Origin: Stenotrophomonas maltophilia
GTDB lineage: Bacteria; Pseudomonadota; Gammaproteobacteria; Xanthomonadales; Xanthomonadaceae
NCBI RefSeq assembly: GCF_003970865.1
Contig: NZ_RXLZ01000021.1
Location: 1-64,000, forward strand
Length of the DNA stretch: 64,000 nt
Direction: 5' to 3'
The translations under genes were made by a program, and so were the position numbers. The notes below the pieces were generated by a model. It saw nothing but the letters and a program-made list of their open reading frames with translations. It had not been told where the DNA came from and searched no databases. This document shows, one piece after another, positions 9,296 through 17,997 of this stretch (position 1 is the stretch's first letter; each line of letters begins with the position of its first letter).

Positions 9296-11548
9296 TCATG
9301 CCAAAGTGGTTTCAATCCTGGCGCTCAACGCGTCCAGTCGAGTGGTGGAAAGCCGCAACACGGCAGCTTTTGCCTTGACGTCCTTTTGGGGCACGCCAAG
9401 ACGCTTCTTCACGTCGTTGCACGCGCTCCCAAGCGCCTCGATGACCTTGCCCTCGCTGCTTTCCATGTCACGCTTCAGTGAGGCTGTGGCCCTTTCAAGA
9501 TTCTCGTCAACCGCCTTGCGCTGCTGGGCCTTCTTGTAGCCATCGTCCACCAGGCTCCGCAGCGCCTTGGCCAGACTGATCACGATGCCAAGTGCGCTGA
9601 GAGTGATGACGATCCATCCAGCTGGACCTGCCATTACCAGCGCCACCGTACCCAGAGCGGTAGTGACGAGGCCAACGACATTGACGCCATTGTCGACCTT
9701 CAGATCCAGCGAGAAGCTTGACGCTGGCATGCCACGCGTCTGCCCATTGGCCAGTTCACCCAGATCCCGCAGATGTTTGCTGAAGCGGTCGGCCGTCGCG
9801 GTGACCGAATTCTGGAATGCTGCCATGGTTGCACGGGAGCGCTTGGCCAGACTCTCCTGAAGAACGGCCACATGCGTCTCCATGCTCTCCTGGAGGCGCT
9901 CCTTCAATGCATCGTTCCCGATGCCGCCATTGATCAGTGCATAGGCGTCACTGCGGACGCTTGTCTTGAATGTCCGCAACGCGTCCGCAGCGTCGCTCTG
10001 GAGGCCAGAACGCAGACGGCTCGCCGCCGTATCGACCTTCCCCAGCGCGGCCTTGGTCTCCGCGATCACCTTGCGCGCATGCGCTTCCAGGCTGGTGGCA
10101 TGACGATCAAGTTCCTCGACCACGGTCCGCAGCGATTGATTCGCCTTGAACACATTGGCTTGGCGGATCTTGCGCGGCGCATCCATGGCCATCGTCGCCA
10201 AGTGTGCAGCCAGGGCCGCAAAGCCGGTCTTGTCCAACAGATGACCCGCATCGAACTCCTCCAGAAACTTCCTCCTGGCCCCGCTGCGATCCTGACCAGC
10301 GTCGACCAATGCCTGCGGTGGCGGCAAGCGATCTGCAAGCGCCAGGAACGCCGGATATGCACTGACCGGCAACACGCCTCTGTAGTTGCCGGCCAAGGCT
10401 TCGCTCAGGCCCCTGTCCAGGTCAGCGATTCCCTCGGCATCATTGGCAAAGAGCCCGGCCGCGTTGCGCAGCGGCATGACCGCGGCCACGCGCTTGTTGA
10501 ACACCGCCCAGACCTCAGTCTGTGGCCCCAGGTGGCGCTTGATCTTCTCCAGCGTTCCATCTTCCTTGTCGCCATGCTGCGGACGTGCGGCCTTGCCTGT
10601 GACATAGAGCACCGCATGGGCGGTCTGCACGGCCCGGTCGATATGCGCTTTCACTCCGGCCTCGCCACCCTCGATGCCGGGAACGTCCAGCAGCACGATA
10701 GGAGCCCCGCCATTGTCGAAGACATAGCGCTGTGTTTCACGCGTGAAATCCGGACGACCATCACCAATGATTACGCCGTCGGAGTGCTCCAGAAGCAGCG
10801 GCATCGAGCGCAAGCGTCGAGCCATCATGTCCTCGGCGCTGGCCAATGCCGCGTCAGCTGCGGCGGCTTCGTTTGAAACCTGTTCGCGCTCCTGCAACTG
10901 TCGCGCACGAAGCTCTTCAATACGGACCTGGATCGCCGCAGCAGCCGCCGCTTGGGAATCGCGCTTGAACATGCCCAACAGCCGCTGCCACCACGTTCGG
11001 TTGGCGTGCGCCAGCGCCGCAGCCTGTCGCTGCTGGTCTCTTTCAAGCTCAAGCGCCTGCAGTTGCTCCTTTGCTTCTGCATCAAGCTCCTGACCACGCA
11101 GCGTCGCCCGCGCGGATGCCTCGCGGGCCTGCGCGATGGATAGCCGGGTCGACTCGAGTGAAGCCTCGTCCAAGCCATGCGATGCGATCAGGGCATCGAA
11201 CTGGCGCTGTTGTTCAAGCTTCCGCGCCTCCTTCAGATGGATGCGCAGGGATTCGATGATGGTGGACTTGCCCGCGTTGGTCTCACCGTACAGGGCCACC
11301 GTGAAATCCTTCCAGTCGGCCGAGGCCCGCAGCTCCTCCTGCTTGCCGGCGAGACGTGCCTGCATCAGGTTGAGCGCAGCTATTATCTCGCTTTGAACCG
11401 GCTCATCATCAGCGTCGGCTTCTTCTGCCCGGGATTCAAGCGCACGAATCACATCCCGGACACCTTCGGTCACGTAGCTGTAGATCTGTTCGGGTGACCC
11501 CGCATCCAGATCGGCAACACTGCCTCCCCCAACGTCAGTGGCCCGCAT
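9296..11548 (-). CDS. Dynamin-like GTPase partner with C-terminal membrane segment
   Basis: The 750-residue product has GETNAGKST (P-loop, 88-96) and, after a long Ala/Gln-rich coiled-coil insertion (about 105-255), LLDVPG (about 283-288) and FNKR as the base-recognition motif. Residues about 620-662 are strongly hydrophobic and glycine-containing, followed by a basic amphipathic tail, which fits a membrane-anchored dynamin paddle. It is the first gene of a two-gene operon with the LeoA-type GTPase downstream; paired dynamin-like proteins of unequal size are typical of the Leo systems, so a LeoB/LeoC-like role is inferred. The placement of a coiled coil between G1 and G3 is unusual. Neighbouring McrBC and HNH restriction genes support a defence context. 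Confidence 0.75.
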   Translation of the reverse strand: MRATDVGGGSVADLDAGSPEQIYSYVTEGVRDVIRALESRAEEADADDEPVQSEIIAALNLMQARLAGKQEELRASADWKDFTVALYGETNAGKSTIIESLRIHLKEARKLEQQRQFDALIASHGLDEASLESTRLSIAQAREASARATLRGQELDAEAKEQLQALELERDQQRQAAALAHANRTWWQRLLGMFKRDSQAAAAAAIQVRIEELRARQLQEREQVSNEAAAADAALASAEDMMARRLRSMPLLLEHSDGVIIGDGRPDFTRETQRYVFDNGGAPIVLLDVPGIEGGEAGVKAHIDRAVQTAHAVLYVTGKAARPQHGDKEDGTLEKIKRHLGPQTEVWAVFNKRVAAVMPLRNAAGLFANDAEGIADLDRGLSEALAGNYRGVLPVSAYPAFLALADRLPPPQALVDAGQDRSGARRKFLEEFDAGHLLDKTGFAALAAHLATMAMDAPRKIRQANVFKANQSLRTVVEELDRHATSLEAHARKVIAETKAALGKVDTAASRLRSGLQSDAADALRTFKTSVRSDAYALINGGIGNDALKERLQESMETHVAVLQESLAKRSRATMAAFQNSVTATADRFSKHLRDLGELANGQTRGMPASSFSLDLKVDNGVNVVGLVTTALGTVALVMAGPAGWIVITLSALGIVISLAKALRSLVDDGYKKAQQRKAVDENLERATASLKRDMESSEGKVIEALGSACNDVKKRLGVPQKDVKAKAAVLRLSTTRLDALSARIETTLA

Positions 11549-11676
11549 GGTTCAGCCACTCCACTGGATCGTATCGATCGCTCTGTCCGCTCATATTGCC
11601 CCCTGTGTATTGGTTGTCTGGCCGTTCTCAGCCAGTCTGGATCACTGGACCTGATGGGCCTCTGGTCTACAGGTCG

Positions 11677-11913
11677 TCACCGCCGACCACGCAGTGCCGA
11701 AGCAGAGCAAGCCAGCATCGCCCGTAGCCGGCCAACGGAACCGATGGTGATTGAAGGAGTGTTGCAGCGCGCGCATTGTCGGACTACGTCGCCCGGCATC
11801 AAGGCATCACCAGAGGCTGCCGCCCAGCGACTCCAGCCGCAGGCGATGCAGGCATATATCCGGGGTAAGGGCCTGATGGGCAAAACATCCTCGTCGTCAG
11901 TTCCAGCATCCAT
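11677..11913 (-). CDS. Possible zinc-ribbon microprotein
   Basis: A 78-codon minus-strand frame contains YACIACGW and, 26 residues later, CARCN: two CxxC knuckles spaced as in a zinc ribbon, with SGDALMPGD between. Small proteins with this layout occur beside restriction and integrase genes in gamma-proteobacteria, which is why I keep it. Against it, there is no clear ribosome-binding site before the ATG at 11913 and the gene is isolated. Function unknown. A start further downstream is possible. Confidence 0.4.
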   Translation of the reverse strand: MDAGTDDEDVLPIRPLPRIYACIACGWSRWAAASGDALMPGDVVRQCARCNTPSITIGSVGRLRAMLACSASALRGRR

Positions 11914-12410
11914 GCAACGGTCACGGCATGCACTGCGTCATATTTTGTCGCGACCGAAGCGGAGTATAGGCGCAGATCGCTCGCAGCAAACACCCCTCCC
12001 GGGACCGGGTAACCGCAGGCTTCATTTCTGGTATCAGGGCATTCGATGAAACAACGTCACCATCCCACCAGCATCACCGCGGTGATCGCCAGGAACATCC
12101 TGCGTTGAAGGAGATTCATGGCAGAAGCCCTCGATCAGGAATCTGGATACCATCCTCCCGGCGCGTGCAACATCCTGTGTCGCGTCAAATTCCTGTCAGC
12201 CGATTTCCCCCGCGAACGGTTTGGAGTCTATCAACCTCATACCCGTTGAATATCTGCAATCAATCCGAAAGTGTGACTTCACGTCGCAACTCAGTGATCC
12301 GGCAACGTGGCGCGGAAACGCTAAAGTTTCTGCCTCTGCGGCCGCACAGCATCAAGTACCCTCGCCAGGCGGAATGATTCCGCCCGCACCCAGAAGAGAA
12401 GGAAATCCCT
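11914..12410. other. Intergenic region upstream of mcrBC
   Basis: About 500 bases hold no gene I can support; base composition is lower in GC than the flanks and the short frames look random. It probably carries the mcrB promoter and, on the other side of the possible zinc-ribbon gene, that of the GTPase operon. The only firm element is AAGGA 7 bases before the GTG start at 12411. Confidence 0.5.
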
Positions 12411-14459
12411 GTGCCCCAGTTCTTTACCCGCGAGCACTTCGACCTACTGCAGTCCCTGCATGGAACGAAGCACAATCCGGCCGACCCTGCACTCCAACGC
12501 GCCTACCAGCGGCTGCGCGAAGCCTACGACGTTACCTACGACTGGGCCAAGCGGGTAAAGCAGGCCGTCTTCCCGGCCGGCCGGGTCAACATCCGCCGCC
12601 GCCCGACCAACCAGGGCAACAACTTTGCCTCCTACAACTGGGCAAAGATCTACCCTGAGGCCCACTCACCGGCTGCACTGGCCTATACCGTCGGCCTCAA
12701 CGGCAACGAAGGTTTCGTGGTCAAGATCGATACCGTCAAGCTGCACGACGGTCAGCCGGTACGCGACGCCTACGTCGCCCTGCGGGATTCCGGCACCATC
12801 TCTCCCATCGTGGCTGTCCTGCCGATCGAGGAGGGTCTTGCCATGACTCTGGACGACCTGACCGCATGGAGTATCCAGGCCATTGAGCGCTTCGAGCTCG
12901 GCTACGACGAAGTTGCCCAACGCATCGGCCTCACCGGCCATGTGGACCCGGACGGTGTACTCAAGCACTTCGATGTCAACGAAGCGTTTCGTGCCATGCG
13001 CGGCGGCTGGTCAGCGGTGGAGACAAACCTGTTCTGCCGCCTTGCGCGACTCGTGCATGATGCAGGCATGGACTGGTGGTTCGCTGGCAGCCGTACGCAT
13101 CTGCGCTTCGGGCGCAAGAATGCCGGCAGCGCACGTGCCGTCGCGGTCATTGGGCTGGTGCGTGGCAACCGCGCCTGCCAGGTCACCTGGCGCCCGGAGC
13201 TGGACAGTATTTCCCGCTTCGTCCGCCAGCGCATCAGCGAGAAGATGATCGACAGCGTCGAAGCTGCGCTGGATGTCGACGACGAACTGCTTGAAGACCT
13301 GCTCCGTACCGACGAGGACCGTCCGGGCCTATGGCCCGCACAGGCCGGTGACGATGTGTCGACGTCCTCGCCACTGCCCCATGGCGATGAAGAAGACGAA
13401 GACAAGGCCCTGATACAGGATGCCGTCACCGCAGAACTGGCCTTCAACCGCATCTACTTTGGCCCTCCTGGAACCGGCAAGACCCACGGTCTGACCGATC
13501 TTCTGCGCGACGAATTCACTGCCGACGAGGACGAGGCATCGGCCGCTGGCGGCCAGCGCAACCGCTATACCTTCATTACGTTCCATCAGTCTTACGGCTA
13601 CGAGGAGTTTGTGGAGGGACTGCGGCCAGTCATCCAGGAGGTTGGCGAGCCAGGCAGTATCCGCTATGAGATCCGCGCGGGTGCCTTCCTTGGCTTGTGC
13701 GAGCGTGCCCGCGAGTTTCCTGGCGAGAAGTTCGCCATCGTCATCGACGAGATCAACCGGGGCAATATCAGCAAGATCTTCGGCGAGCTCATCACCTTGA
13801 TCGAACTTGACAAGCGCAGCGGCCTGCCCGGCTGCCATGCCGTTACGCTGCCGTACTCGCAGCGGGAATTCTCGGTACCGCGCAATGTCAGCATCATCGG
13901 CACCATGAACACGGCCGATCGCTCGCTGGCGCTTCTCGATACCGCGCTGCGGCGGCGCTTCGAGTTCGTGGAAGTCATGCCCAACTCTGAAGACGAAGGC
14001 ACTGCCCCCCTGGCCGGCCTGAGGGTAAATACCGACGATGCCTGTATCCACGTCCCGAAGCTGCTCACGGCCATCAACCAGCGCATCGAGACGCTGTACG
14101 ACCGCGATCATCTGGTAGGTCACGCCTACTTCACGGCGCTGAAGCATGCCCCGGACGGCATCGAGCGCATGGGCGCGCTGGCCGAGATCTTCGATACCCG
14201 GATCCTGCCGCTGCTGGAAGAGTACTTCTTCGAGGACTGGCAGAAGATCCGCCTGGTACTTGGCGACAACCAGAAAGCACCGGACCTGCAGTTCGTGCAG
14301 GAAACGCCAAGCAGCGAGTACGCCCTTGAAAGACTGTTCGGAAAGGAAAGCTCGCCGGACGCTCACACCACCCGTGCGCGCTTCAGCCGCAACAAGAAAG
14401 CTCTGCGCTCTGCTGCCGCGTACGTGGCTGTCTACGCCTCGTTGCTGGGGCACGAGTGA
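12411..14459 (+). CDS. mcrB: McrB-type GTPase subunit of a type IV restriction system
   Basis: The 682-residue product carries GPPGTGKT (Walker A, about 351-358), IVIDEINRG (Walker B, about 443-451) and IGTMNTADRS (about 496-505), the McrB signature of an AAA+ GTPase that translocates DNA for the McrC nuclease. Residues 1-330 are the target-recognition part and do not look like the short E. coli McrB N-domain, so the modified base or sequence recognised cannot be predicted. GTG 12411 is chosen because AAGGA lies 7 bases before it. The downstream mcrC start overlaps the stop by 4 bases, so they are coupled. McrBC cuts DNA with modified cytosines, restricting phages and foreign DNA. Confidence 0.92.
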   Translation: MPQFFTREHFDLLQSLHGTKHNPADPALQRAYQRLREAYDVTYDWAKRVKQAVFPAGRVNIRRRPTNQGNNFASYNWAKIYPEAHSPAALAYTVGLNGNEGFVVKIDTVKLHDGQPVRDAYVALRDSGTISPIVAVLPIEEGLAMTLDDLTAWSIQAIERFELGYDEVAQRIGLTGHVDPDGVLKHFDVNEAFRAMRGGWSAVETNLFCRLARLVHDAGMDWWFAGSRTHLRFGRKNAGSARAVAVIGLVRGNRACQVTWRPELDSISRFVRQRISEKMIDSVEAALDVDDELLEDLLRTDEDRPGLWPAQAGDDVSTSSPLPHGDEEDEDKALIQDAVTAELAFNRIYFGPPGTGKTHGLTDLLRDEFTADEDEASAAGGQRNRYTFITFHQSYGYEEFVEGLRPVIQEVGEPGSIRYEIRAGAFLGLCERAREFPGEKFAIVIDEINRGNISKIFGELITLIELDKRSGLPGCHAVTLPYSQREFSVPRNVSIIGTMNTADRSLALLDTALRRRFEFVEVMPNSEDEGTAPLAGLRVNTDDACIHVPKLLTAINQRIETLYDRDHLVGHAYFTALKHAPDGIERMGALAEIFDTRILPLLEEYFFEDWQKIRLVLGDNQKAPDLQFVQETPSSEYALERLFGKESSPDAHTTRARFSRNKKALRSAAAYVAVYASLLGHE

Positions 14460-15766
14460 GCACGGCAGGTTCCCTCACGCTGCACGAGTACGATGTGATC
14501 GTACCAGCTTCGTCGCCGGGCCCCACGCCTGGCGATGCCCATGCCGTGCCGGATGAGCTGTATGCCTGGCTTGAAGGCCAGTCGCTGGACCTGATCGACC
14601 GCAAGCTGCCCCCCTGGGTACGCCGCTGCCGCCATGGTGTTCAGGTCACCAGCCATGTGGGCGTGGTCAGGGCGCCGAGCGGCCTGCAGATCGAGATCCT
14701 GCCCAAGATTGGCAAGGCGCTGGACGCTGGCGCCAGCGAAGCGCGCGGCCTGCTGCTGAGGATGTTGCGCTGCCTGCAACAGTTCTCGCACCTTCGCTTC
14801 GGCAATGCACAGCTCGCCGCCGACAACATGCCCCTGCTGGACGTGTTCGTTGGCGAGTTCCTGCGCACCGTGGTGGCGGTTGCCCGCAGCGGGATACGCG
14901 GCCAGTACCAGACGCGAGAGGATGATCTGCCTGCGCTGCGTGGCAGGTTGCTCGTTGCCCAGCATCTGCGGCGCAACCTGGTTCGTGCCGACCGCTTCCA
15001 TACCGCCCACGACGAGTTCAGTACCAACAGGCCGGAAAACCGGTTGATCCACACAGCATTGCGGAAGGTGCTGGGGACCGCGCGTGTGGCCAACCATCAG
15101 CGGCTGGTTCGGGAGCTGCTGGCGGTCTTCGCTGAGGTGCCGGTAAGCCACGACCCGGACCAGGACATGCAACGGGTGCAGCTGGACCGCAACATGCGAA
15201 CCTATCGCGAGGCGCTGGATTGGACCCGCCTGATCCTGCAAGCGCTTTCACCTACATCGGCGATGGGGGTACAGCGGGCAACCTCGTTGCTGTTCCCGAT
15301 GGAGCGGCTGTTCGAGGCGTATGTGGCCAAGCACTTCCAGAAGCAGCTACCCGAGCATCTTGCGTTGGATACCCAGGTCAGGCGCCATCACCTGGTGCAT
15401 CACGGCGGCGCAAAGTGGTTCGAGCTGCGTCCGGATATGGTGGTCAGCCAACGGAGTACTGACGTACTGGTGCTGGACACCAAGTGGAAGCTTTTGGATG
15501 CCGGCCAGAACAATGGCACCAACAAGTATGGTCTGCAGCAGGATGATTTCTACCAGTTGCACGCCTATGGACGGAGCTACCTGGGTGGTCGGGGCGTGGT
15601 TGCGCTGGTCTACCCCCGTACCGACAAACTGGATCGGCCCTTGCCGGTGTTCGACTTCCCGGGGAGCGAGGGCCTGCAGTTGTGGGTGCTGCCGTTCTGC
15701 CTGAAGCAGGCCGAGGTGCTGCTGCCGCAGGGCTGGGAATGGCCGGAAGACGGTTTGGCCGGCTGA
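14456..15766 (+). CDS. mcrC: McrC-type nuclease subunit
   Basis: The 436-residue product is the PD-(D/E)xK nuclease partner of McrB. The catalytic core is visible as FELRPDMVV (about 322-330) followed by VLVLDTKWK (about 337-345), then a conserved YQLHAYG segment. The N-terminal half, which inserts into the McrB ring, includes ILPKIGKALDAG and LRRMLRCLQ-like helices as in McrC proteins. Translation starts at a GTG (14456) that overlaps the mcrB stop as GTGA, typical for tight 1:1 or regulated stoichiometry. There is no sign of decay, so the system looks functional. Confidence 0.92.
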   Translation: MSTAGSLTLHEYDVIVPASSPGPTPGDAHAVPDELYAWLEGQSLDLIDRKLPPWVRRCRHGVQVTSHVGVVRAPSGLQIEILPKIGKALDAGASEARGLLLRMLRCLQQFSHLRFGNAQLAADNMPLLDVFVGEFLRTVVAVARSGIRGQYQTREDDLPALRGRLLVAQHLRRNLVRADRFHTAHDEFSTNRPENRLIHTALRKVLGTARVANHQRLVRELLAVFAEVPVSHDPDQDMQRVQLDRNMRTYREALDWTRLILQALSPTSAMGVQRATSLLFPMERLFEAYVAKHFQKQLPEHLALDTQVRRHHLVHHGGAKWFELRPDMVVSQRSTDVLVLDTKWKLLDAGQNNGTNKYGLQQDDFYQLHAYGRSYLGGRGVVALVYPRTDKLDRPLPVFDFPGSEGLQLWVLPFCLKQAEVLLPQGWEWPEDGLAG

Positions 15767-15823
15767 ATCCAATGTCTTGAGACCAAGGCGGGTCATCCTC
15801 TTCAGCCCTACTGGAGGATGGCC

Positions 15824-16033
15824 GTGACCAAGATCGACCCCGCATGGCTGGAAGCCTTCGATAAGGAGCTTCTCCACCTGTTCGCCATCGACCATCGCGA
15901 TGCCGGCATGGATGAATACCTGCTGGGCTGCTACGCAGACCTCCCACCGCGCGAGGCTGCACTGGCGTTCGGCAGCGACTACGACCTCGAGCGCGACGAT
16001 GCACTGTGGCCACGGCCGGGCGCGCCTATGTAA
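15824..16033 (+). CDS. Small acidic protein of unknown function
   Basis: The product has 69 residues (MTKIDPAWLEAFDKEL...). A GGAGG at 15813-15817 abuts an ATG at 15818, too close for initiation, whereas the in-frame GTG at 15824 sits 6 bases after it; I therefore choose the GTG. The protein is acidic and helical with no cysteines arranged for metal binding and no export signal. It follows mcrC by 57 bases but has its own strong ribosome site. I do not recognise a family. Confidence 0.6.
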   Translation: MTKIDPAWLEAFDKELLHLFAIDHRDAGMDEYLLGCYADLPPREAALAFGSDYDLERDDALWPRPGAPM

Positions 16034-16124
16034 TCCGCGCAACAGTCCCGCACGCAGGCATTCAAGGCAGGCGATTCCAAGGGATGACCGCTATGCTGGC
16101 AGTGCACCGGAATGGAAACCACGT

Positions 16125-16550
16125 ATGCCCCGTTTGAACACCGCCCTGGCACTGAACTTCGTTCTGATGCTGCTGGGTGCTACACCTGCCATGGCCATGG
16201 CCGCAGACCCGCAGGTTTCCACTGAAGTGTTCGTGGAGCGCGGTGACAATCCCACCTTCGAGCTGCAGCAGGCGCCTGCCATTGAGTATTCAACAGCCCC
16301 TGCCACGCCGCCCGATACCTTCCTGCAGGCTCCCATGCAGGTGCTGTTGGTTGCTCAACTGGATGAGCTGGGCCACGTTTCCAACGTGATGGTGGCGCGG
16401 TCCAGCGGACTGCGGGAGATGGATCGTGCGTCCCTTATCGCAGTGGACAAGTGGCGCTTTGATCCGGTCGTGGTTAACGGCGTCGCGCTGCATGCGCGAG
16501 TGCGGGTCCGTCTGACCTTCGCGCCCACGGCCGAGGCGCCGCCCGGCTGA
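16125..16550 (+). CDS. Exported TonB C-terminal-domain protein
   Basis: The 141-residue product has a signal peptide (residues 1-26, ending AMA) and a C-terminal TonB-like fold: MQVLLVAQLDELGHVSNVMVARSSG, then LREMDRASLIAVDKWRFDPV and a closing RVRVRLTF strand. Unlike TonB it lacks the N-terminal membrane anchor joined to a long Pro-rich stalk, so it is a soluble periplasmic member of the family. These are common in Xanthomonadaceae and may interact with outer-membrane receptors, but no partner is encoded nearby. An earlier in-frame start is rejected because the signal peptide begins at ATG 16125. Confidence 0.7.
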   Translation: MPRLNTALALNFVLMLLGATPAMAMAADPQVSTEVFVERGDNPTFELQQAPAIEYSTAPATPPDTFLQAPMQVLLVAQLDELGHVSNVMVARSSGLREMDRASLIAVDKWRFDPVVVNGVALHARVRVRLTFAPTAEAPPG

Positions 16551-16662
16551 ACCGCTGGTTCAATCTGTCGCAATTGGTCCTTCGCCATTGCCCTGGCTGC
16601 GGGCGTTTCTGCGCTTGGAGCCAATAGCGCCAAGCCCTTCAAGACCGTTGCGGCGCAATCGC

Positions 16663-16690
16663 TTGCCGGCTTAACACCGTGTGCGACAAT
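16663..16690 (+). promoter_or_regulatory. Candidate sigma-70 promoter of the structured leader
   Basis: TTGCCG (16663-16668) and GACAAT (16685-16690) are separated by 16 bases. A start shortly downstream would give a leader of about 300 nucleotides before ATG 17004 that includes the structured element. The match is fair, not perfect. Confidence 0.4.
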
Positions 16691-16787
16691 GCCGAAAGCG
16701 TCAGGGCTGACAATCGTCGGTTCTGCAGTTTCTTGGCATTTGGTTGCTGCACGGGTATCTCTTGGCGTGCCACCGGAAAAGGGTGGC

Positions 16788-16948
16788 GCGGGGTTCGAAA
16801 GCCCGTTCAGTAGCCTTGTGTTTTGCGCTTGTCAGCCGGCGTCACCTTGCGTGGCGCCGGCTGGCAATCCGTTCGCGTTCCATGGCGGGCGGTGCGTGGG
16901 GGTCTTCGGACCCACCGGCTTGGTTACTGTCCGGCTTTCGAACCACGC
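16788..16948 (+). promoter_or_regulatory. Highly structured 5' leader RNA, candidate cis-regulator
   Basis: Three nested helices are visible. An outer stem pairs 16792-16803 with 16933-16944 over 12 perfect base pairs (GGTTCGAAAGCC with GGCTTTCGAACC), extended by GCG/CGC beyond one mismatch. Inside it, 16835-16845 pairs with 16851-16861 over 11 base pairs around the loop CTTGC. A second hairpin closes on a C(TTCG)G tetraloop at 16104 plus 800, that is 16904-16909, with GGGTC/GACCC arms. A multibranched domain closed by a long stem is what riboswitches and other leader RNAs look like. It ends 55 bases before ATG 17004. The class is not one I can name; ligand or protein control of the downstream gene is inference. 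Confidence 0.6.
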
Positions 16949-17003
16949 ATCGTCCGCCGCCTTTATCGGTGGCGCTGCTATCTGTCCTGTACGGAGCATT
17001 GCC

Positions 17004-17372
17004 ATGAACACATCGGACTTCCGTTCCCTGCACGCGCAGTACGATCCGGACAACGCCGAGCCCGAGCGCGAACCGTCCGTCGATCCCAACGCCTTCGTCG
17101 CCACGCTGCATCGCATCGGAACCGGTGCGGCTGCGGACGGCCAGCCTTGGCCCGAGCGGCATCAACTGCCTGGGCGTTGTCTTCAGCTGGCGGACGCGGA
17201 TTGCGCGCTGGCTGGTCTGCGCGTTGTGGCGGAGCTGATGTTGGCCGCGGAGCGGACTCGGCAGAACGGTGCGCCCGAGGAGTACCTGGGGGATCGGGTT
17301 ATGGAAGGATTGAAGATGGCGTGTGTGGCGCTGACTGCGCAGGTGACTGAGCGGTTGCACGTGCGGGAGTAG
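17004..17372 (+). CDS. Hypothetical protein behind a structured leader
   Basis: The 122-residue product starts MNTSDFRSLHAQYD and is acidic at the N-terminus, then helical (GRCLQLADADCALAGLRVVAELMLAAER). No signal peptide or membrane segment is seen. The family is not recognised. An in-frame extension back to 16689 is rejected because it would translate the structured leader. GGAG at 16993-16996 lies 7 bases before the ATG. Its small size and elaborate 5' leader suggest expression is tightly controlled. Confidence 0.6.
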   Translation: MNTSDFRSLHAQYDPDNAEPEREPSVDPNAFVATLHRIGTGAAADGQPWPERHQLPGRCLQLADADCALAGLRVVAELMLAAERTRQNGAPEEYLGDRVMEGLKMACVALTAQVTERLHVRE

Positions 17373-17474
17373 AGCGCGCCTCGCTGCGCACATCGAATGC
17401 AATGCTCGGATCGTATGCACGGTCCGAGGCATTCGCCGCTGTCTGAGCCTTTAGCCTCTAACACTGGCCTCACT

Positions 17475-17888
17475 ATGCCGAGCCGGACTTTGCTTGCCCT
17501 GACGACGGCAGCGCTATTGGGAATGATCATTGGAGAGACGTACGCGCCGGCCACCGCAATGAGTTTTGAGAACTACCCAAGACTCACCGACTCGGAGTTT
17601 GCCCTGTTTCGGGCCGACGCCGAGAGCTTCGCCGAAGCGTTGGCTTGCCAAGGCGTCACCATCGGAATGCATGATTCCAGTGGACACTTCTTTGATATGA
17701 GCGTACCCGGGGATGCCGTTTTGTTCGTGGACAACTCTGGGCCAAGTCTTCTGATAGTCACCATGTCTACGGTCGCAAGCGATGCAACGGAGCTACAACG
17801 CTGGAAAGATGGATGGGGCTCACCAGAGAGACGCAGGAGGAATTTGAGCGCGCCTGAGAACAGCTGCGCTAGATCTGCGTCCCAGTAG
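17475..17888 (+). CDS. Hypothetical exported protein
   Basis: From ATG 17475 the product has 137 residues with a plausible signal sequence (MPSRTLLALTTAALLGMIIG, cleavage after ATA). The mature part (SFENYPRLTDSEFALFRADAESF...) has no family I recognise and ends in an arginine-rich, low-quality-looking tail, so the gene may be truncated or frameshifted near 17830. A longer start at 17397 would bury the signal sequence. Evidence is limited to codon use and the signal peptide. Confidence 0.4.
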   Translation: MPSRTLLALTTAALLGMIIGETYAPATAMSFENYPRLTDSEFALFRADAESFAEALACQGVTIGMHDSSGHFFDMSVPGDAVLFVDNSGPSLLIVTMSTVASDATELQRWKDGWGSPERRRRNLSAPENSCARSASQ

Positions 17889-17997
17889 CCCCCCCATCTG
17901 CGCCCTGTCCAGGCAGCCAAACGCGTCAACCAATGACACAAGGAACCTGGTTCTGGCTAGAATCCTGGGCACTTAGCTTCTGGGACAGGGATCTAGG

